This document shows positions 7,652-11,479 of a stretch of 11,479 bases of DNA, piece after piece. How positions within the stretch are numbered: position 1 is the stretch's first letter; each line of letters starts with the position of its first letter. The notes beneath the pieces were generated by a model, which was given only the letters and a program-made list of their open reading frames with translations, did no database searches and was not told where the DNA came from. The position numbers were made by a program, and so were the translations under genes. Source of the stretch: Cyanobacteriota bacterium (GTDB lineage Bacteria > Cyanobacteriota > Cyanobacteriia > Leptolyngbyales > Leptolyngbyaceae); contig JAIXVO010000435.1 in the NCBI GenBank assembly GCA_027482985.1, positions 1 through 11,479 of the forward strand. The letters are read 5' to 3'.

Positions 7652-7833
7652 CGCAAAATCCTGATATAGACTAACGGACATTTATTCATGCCAGATCCCT
7701 GGAGCTATGGTCTGGGATGAACAGTTTTAACCCAGCTTGGAAGATGGATTAGACCAAATTTGGGAGCGGATGAACCGATCGAGAATTTGTTCTAACCTGA
7801 ATTTAATGCGTGATTGTGAAAATCTTGTGTGCA

Positions 7834-10062
7834 CTAAATTTTTGCTGCCAGCAATCGCAGAATGCCTTCATCGTCAAATTGTTGACTTAACTCCAGCAGG
7901 CGATTTGCAAAGGCAATATAGGCGGTGTCTAATTGTTTAATGCGGTGAGCCTCTTGTTGCACATCAGTCATAAAGCCCCCCTCCACTGCGGCATAAAGTG
8001 CTGTAAGTTCGATCGCCGGTGGGACGACGAAATCACCCTGCAGTTCCATCGCGATCGGCGGGGAGCCAACAGGAACGGCTTCGTAGCGCCATTGCAAATC
8101 TAACAATCGCTGCAATTCGGTTAAGAGTTGTGCTAATTCGATCGGTTTGGGCAGATAGCTACGACATCCCGCCGCTCGGCTCGCCTGCAAATGGACTTGA
8201 GAGCAACTAGCGGGCGAGGCAATGATGGGCGTAGTGCTCAGGTCGGGTAGTTGCCGCAAACGCCGGATCAACTCGAAGCCATCCATTCCCGTCAGCATCG
8301 TATCTGTAATAATCACATCTGGTTGCCGCTGGAGCGCCATCTCTAAACCCGTCTGGCTACTACTAGCAGCGCTCACCTTAAACCCCAGTGGCTCCAGCAG
8401 ATGAATCATCACTAGGCGATTTTCGAGGTGCTCATCAATCACTAGGATGTGCCGTTGTGCGCCCTCGTACCCAAGCACCGTTGGGGCACTCGGTACAGCT
8501 TCCACCCGCCAGTTCAACGCTACGGGCAGAACTAACTCAAACCAGAACCGACTGCCGTGCTCTAGACTGCTTTCCACCTGGATGGTGCTGCCCATTTTTT
8601 GAATGATTTGCTGGCTGATGGCTAACCCTAATCCGGTGCCCTCATGGTTGCGATCGCGCTTGCCCGCTTGCTCAAACGGCAGAAAAATAGTTTCCTGTTG
8701 ATCGGCAGGGATGCCCGTGCCCGTGTCTTGCACCTGAAATCGAATTTTTGCTGACGTGACGGAAGTTGCTTCTACGACCTCGACGCGAAACGTGACGGTG
8801 CCTTGATCGGTAAACTTGACAGCATTACTGAGTAAGTTCAGCAACACTTGCCGTAACCGTTTATCATCCGCATGAACGGCTGCTGGCAGGTTATTGGCCA
8901 ATTGAGAGCGAAACTCAATCCCCTTTTGTTCAGCTTTAATCCGACACATGTCCGCAGTTGATGCCAGGAAATTAGCGAAATGGAAATCCTGCGGATACAG
9001 TTCCATTTTCTGCACTTCGAGTTTGGACAAATCCAGAATGTCGTTAATTAAGGTCAACAGGTGAGTGCCGCATTGATGGATGATCCCCAACCCCTTTTGT
9101 TGTTTCGCGGTCGTGGCTGGGTCGCGCTGCAAAATCTGGGTATAACCCAAAATGCCGTTGAGCGGCGTGCGCAGTTCATGATTCATATTCGCCAGAAACT
9201 CGCTTTTGGTGCGACTTGCGGCTTCAGCAATTTCTTTCGCTTGGCGCAGATCCTGGTTAGCTTGTTCCAAATCCTGCGTTTGTTGCCGGAGTTGCTGTTG
9301 GTAAGCTTCTACCCGATTGGCTGTAACTTGAATTGTCTCGGCCAAAAATTTGATTTCGTTATCGGGTAACCCGTCAGGCAGGGCAAAGTTTTCTAGATCA
9401 TGTTGTTCAATCACAGCTTGATTTAGATTTTGCAGCGGACGTAATACAAACCGTTGAATCACGCTCACCATCAGCCCCAGGATTGCCGCCATGCCGACGA
9501 GCAAGACCACCGTCGAGGTGGAAAACGTCTGCCAGGTTTGGGCATGGAGTGCTTCTACATCCAGGATGGCGATCGCTAAGCCACTGCGATCGGCCTGCCC
9601 AAACAACGTACTGCTAAACGGCAAAATTTCGACTAAGACGGGCTTGCCGTCAATAGTCGTGCGATAACTTGCATCAGCACCCGTTTGCGCCGATTGGTCT
9701 AAAATCTGAGCCAATTCGGGATGAATGGTGGCATAGGGGGGATGCTGGAGTGCTGGGCCACTGCGAGCTAGTGTTTGCCCAGTTGGCGTGACGATCGCCA
9801 CTTCCGTCACAGTGGGCAGGGTGGCATAGTTCTGTACCACTCGTTTGATGATGCTGGTGTTGCCTAATTCGATTAAGCCTTCAGTGGAAAACCCAATGCC
9901 TTGCGTAATGGATTGGGCGCGTTGTTCTAGTTCCTTTTCTAAGTTGGATTGAATCAGAAAGTAGTTTAAGCCTAGAGTAGCAAAACCAACCGTTACCAAA
10001 GAAATTCCAAAGCCCAGTAAGAGTTGATGCGATAAATGACGCTTCGACGGTTGTTGTGTCAT
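7834..10062 (-). CDS. Membrane hybrid sensor histidine kinase with C-terminal receiver
   Basis: The protein has 742 residues. Hydrophobic segments at about 13-37 and 183-203 bracket an extracytoplasmic domain of about 145 residues that looks Cache-like (inference). A short HAMP-like stretch (about 204-250) and a coiled coil (about 250-285) follow. The kinase core has [15 protein letters not shown] (289-303; His295), N-box LLSNAVKF (410-417), DTGTG (446-450) and EGTGLGL (474-480). A receiver domain (about 538-655) keeps acceptor Asp587 and Lys639, but has Asp-Glu at 543-544 and Pro617 where Thr/Ser is usual. A tail at about 677-742 ([11 protein letters not shown]...) resembles a conserved extension I recall in cyanobacterial hybrid kinases. 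The ATG at 10062 overlaps the TGA of the upstream binding-protein gene (ATGA), so translation is probably coupled. A TTG nine bases earlier is less likely. It probably senses a periplasmic signal, possibly delivered by that binding protein, and feeds a phosphorelay. Confidence 0.94.
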   Translation of the reverse strand: MTQQPSKRHLSHQLLLGFGISLVTVGFATLGLNYFLIQSNLEKELEQRAQSITQGIGFSTEGLIELGNTSIIKRVVQNYATLPTVTEVAIVTPTGQTLARSGPALQHPPYATIHPELAQILDQSAQTGADASYRTTIDGKPVLVEILPFSSTLFGQADRSGLAIAILDVEALHAQTWQTFSTSTVVLLVGMAAILGLMVSVIQRFVLRPLQNLNQAVIEQHDLENFALPDGLPDNEIKFLAETIQVTANRVEAYQQQLRQQTQDLEQANQDLRQAKEIAEAASRTKSEFLANMNHELRTPLNGILGYTQILQRDPATTAKQQKGLGIIHQCGTHLLTLINDILDLSKLEVQKMELYPQDFHFANFLASTADMCRIKAEQKGIEFRSQLANNLPAAVHADDKRLRQVLLNLLSNAVKFTDQGTVTFRVEVVEATSVTSAKIRFQVQDTGTGIPADQQETIFLPFEQAGKRDRNHEGTGLGLAISQQIIQKMGSTIQVESSLEHGSRFWFELVLPVALNWRVEAVPSAPTVLGYEGAQRHILVIDEHLENRLVMIHLLEPLGFKVSAASSSQTGLEMALQRQPDVIITDTMLTGMDGFELIRRLRQLPDLSTTPIIASPASCSQVHLQASRAAGCRSYLPKPIELAQLLTELQRLLDLQWRYEAVPVGSPPIAMELQGDFVVPPAIELTALYAAVEGGFMTDVQQEAHRIKQLDTAYIAFANRLLELSQQFDDEGILRLLAAKI

Positions 10063-11114
10063 GATTGCCAACCTGACATGGCCTCATTCACCAACGTCGG
10101 TGCAATCACAACATCTTTTCGAATTCGCCGACCATGCCGGGGATCTGCCTTCAGCAGTTGAATAATGTCATCTTTTGCCACATCAAGCCGTCCTGCAGGT
10201 GCAAACATCCGCTGATTCAAGGCAATATCCCCTTTCTTCAACCCCGCATAATCATTGGCGAACGTTGTCCCACTTTGACCCAGTTTTTTCCCAACAGCAT
10301 CAAATACAACGGTGGGTTGAGTCTCCACGGCATGCATCACATCAAACCACGCCAACATAAATTGCTTCAGTTCGACGGACTTCGTGGCTACAGTCTGATC
10401 ACTGGACATCAGGACATCTATCACTAAACTATCGACCTGCTTCGTGGTGTGAATCACATTGCCCTGCATACTCTGCGCGGTTGCACCGAGTAAGGGTTCC
10501 CACAAAACTGCGGCATCGATCGCGCCCGCCTTGAGCTTCTGAGCCGCCACATCATTCGAATAATTCAGGATTTGCACCTCCGAGGGCTGAATCTGATGCG
10601 CTTTTAAGGCTTCCAATAAAATTAAATGGTTGACCGTTCCCAACTTCGCTCCCACTTTTTTACCGCGCAGATCTTTGACCGCGTGGAGATTGGGACTGGC
10701 CACGATCCCATCGGCTCCGGCAGAAATATTGGTAGTTAGTAATACGACTGGCTTATTCTTACCTGGCTCTACCTGCATCACATCCCAAAACGACACAAAG
10801 GCGGCATCCAATCCCCCCCGCATGACCGTTCGGCTGGAGTCCTGCTGGTTGTCAAACCGGACAAACTCCACATCTAAACCCCGTTGTTTAAATAAATCGG
10901 TGGCTTGAGCATACAAGGCGATATCAAAACCAGCCCAACTGGTAATGCCTACCCGAAGCGGTTTGAGCGTTTGCGCCTGACTGCTGCCGCAAGCATTGAC
11001 CAAAACTGCAAGCGCTAGCGCCAACCCAAACCACACCCCAACAGCAGACCGCACTCGGCACCAGCGTTGCTTCCACCAACTTCTCAATTGCGGCATCAAG
11101 GGGATAGATTGCAT
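10059..11114 (-). CDS. SsuA/NMT1-like periplasmic substrate-binding lipoprotein
   Basis: The protein has 351 residues. A basic N-region (about 11-22) and a hydrophobic stretch (24-41) end in VNAC (39-42). Cys42 is a likely lipid-attachment site, though Asn at -2 is not typical. The mature part begins [18 protein letters not shown] (53-70), typical of the NMT1/SsuA/TauA-type type II binding-protein fold. [15 protein letters not shown] (97-111), [13 protein letters not shown] (138-150) and [12 protein letters not shown] (186-197) follow as expected. Family members bind sulfonates, nitrate, thiamine precursors and similar small molecules; the ligand cannot be told here. No permease or ATPase gene is adjacent. 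Instead its TGA overlaps the ATG of a sensor kinase, which suggests a sensory role. The ATG at 11114 is chosen over a TTG at 11123. No strong ribosome site is visible, and the ATG at 11096 is an alternative that still keeps the signal peptide. Confidence 0.92.
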   Translation of the reverse strand: MQSIPLMPQLRSWWKQRWCRVRSAVGVWFGLALALAVLVNACGSSQAQTLKPLRVGITSWAGFDIALYAQATDLFKQRGLDVEFVRFDNQQDSSRTVMRGGLDAAFVSFWDVMQVEPGKNKPVVLLTTNISAGADGIVASPNLHAVKDLRGKKVGAKLGTVNHLILLEALKAHQIQPSEVQILNYSNDVAAQKLKAGAIDAAVLWEPLLGATAQSMQGNVIHTTKQVDSLVIDVLMSSDQTVATKSVELKQFMLAWFDVMHAVETQPTVVFDAVGKKLGQSGTTFANDYAGLKKGDIALNQRMFAPAGRLDVAKDDIIQLLKADPRHGRRIRKDVVIAPTLVNEAMSGWQS

Positions 11115-11343
11115 AAACACCAACTTAACAGGAGTGACAATGACGTTCTGGACGGGGAGCCAATCTGTTTTGCTCTATCCAGAGACTACAGCCCAATTGT
11201 GAAAAACTTGGGGAATGTCTGGCGTGAAACATGGCATCCAGACCAGTCATGACACTCTGACTAACACCTTGATCATCAACTTGTGGGTGAGTGCGATCGG
11301 GACAGGCAAAATTTGGCACGAATATACTTCACTCACCAAAACC
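11115..11343 (-). promoter_or_regulatory. Presumed promoter region of the sensory gene cluster
   Basis: This 229-base gap precedes the binding-protein gene. I see no convincing -35/-10 pair. TATATT on the minus strand (11326-11321) is a possible -10. Several inverted repeats are present: GTCTGG/CCAGAC (11217-11222, 11238-11243), GTCATGAC (11246-11253), TTGAT-C-ATCAA (11269-11279), and GGTGAGTG/CACTCACC (11286-11293, 11330-11337), which flanks the TATATT. Any could be an operator; none matches a regulator site I can name. No NtcA site (GTA-N8-TAC) was found by eye. Confidence 0.35.
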
Positions 11344-11442
11344 GCCCTCACCCCCGCCCCCTCTCCCAAAATGGGCGAGGGGAGAAAGATTGAATTAGTT
11401 CCCCTGCTCCCGCTCTGGGCGCAGGGGGTAGGGGATGAGGGC
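11344..11442. repeat. Palindromic GC-rich cyanobacterial repeat with three stems
   Basis: An outer stem GCCCTCA/TGAGGGC (11344-11350, 11436-11442) continues after one mismatch with CCCC/GGGG (11352-11355, 11431-11434). It encloses two hairpins of similar build. One is 11358-11367 with 11373-11382 (loop AAAAT). The other is 11401-11411 with 11417-11427 (loop GCTCT). Each stem carries a single mismatch. I recall C-rich elements starting CCCTCACCCCC and ending GGGGATGAGGGC as abundant interspersed repeats in filamentous cyanobacteria. It has no coding content. It may be a non-autonomous mobile element or a transcript end for a gene outside the window. Confidence 0.7.
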
Positions 11443-11479
11443 AGATATTTTTGGGGTGTCAGGTATGTTAATGCCCAAA
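11443..11479. other. Window end with no recognised feature
   Basis: These 37 bases follow the palindromic repeat. I see no gene start, ribosome site or RNA element in them. Confidence 0.4.

Noticed and set aside
7652..7681. Start of the REC-kinase at the ATG at 7681
   Set aside because: Possible, but its upstream sequence has no well-placed ribosome site, whereas the ATG at 7651 has AGGA seven bases before it.
10063..10071. TTG start for the membrane kinase
   Set aside because: The ATG nine bases later forms the classic ATGA overlap with the upstream stop.
11115..11123. TTG start for the binding protein
   Set aside because: The ATG at 11114 gives a normal signal peptide and needs no rare start codon.
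11115..11343. NtcA binding site upstream of the binding-protein gene
   Set aside because: No GTA-N8-TAC pattern was found by eye. A nitrogen role would rest only on the broad SsuA/NMT1 family.

Overview
The window looks like chromosomal DNA from a cyanobacterium, probably a filamentous one. About seventeen copies of the HIP1 octamer GCGATCGC lie in 11.5 kb. Several proteins are of cyanobacterial type: a HEINNP-type response-regulator/kinase, a hybrid kinase with a characteristic C-terminal tail, and an RTX-tailed phosphatase. The right end carries a GC-rich palindromic repeat of a kind I recall from such genomes. The genus cannot be fixed from the sequence.

Layout. (1) Positions 68-1975 (+) encode a membrane-anchored Era/dynamin-like GTPase of unknown cellular role. 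(2) Positions 1976-2425 form a 450-base regulatory gap. It holds an 11-bp-periodic CTTAA-type array resembling a cyanobacterial Pho box, a -10-like hexamer, and a leader with mutually exclusive complementary segments. (3) Positions 2426-6094 (+) encode a 1222-residue protein with two tandem alkaline-phosphatase domains, a beta-rich linker and an RTX calcium-binding tail. It is probably a phosphate-starvation exoenzyme leaving by type I secretion. (4) Positions 6095-6292 separate convergent genes and contain three stem-loops. (5) On the minus strand, read from right to left, lies a sensory cluster. It starts with a periplasmic SsuA/NMT1-like binding lipoprotein (11114-10059). This overlaps by ATGA with a membrane hybrid histidine kinase (10062-7834). 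After a 152-base gap comes a soluble REC-histidine kinase (7651-6293). No ABC permease or ATPase gene is in the window. (6) The right edge (11344-11442) holds a palindromic repeat that can fold as a three-stem junction.

How the parts may work together (inference). The phosphatase would be induced by phosphate limitation through an SphR/PhoB-type regulator and would release phosphate outside the cell. The minus-strand genes look like a ligand-sensing phosphorelay in which the binding protein may present its ligand to the kinase rather than to a transporter. Nothing in the sequence links the two halves functionally, and no DNA-binding output regulator is present.

The observations most worth a second look are four. 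Both phosphatase domains show the same loss of zinc-ligand histidines. A Pho-box-like array precedes the phosphatase gene. Its leader has competing pairings. The binding protein is translationally coupled to a kinase.
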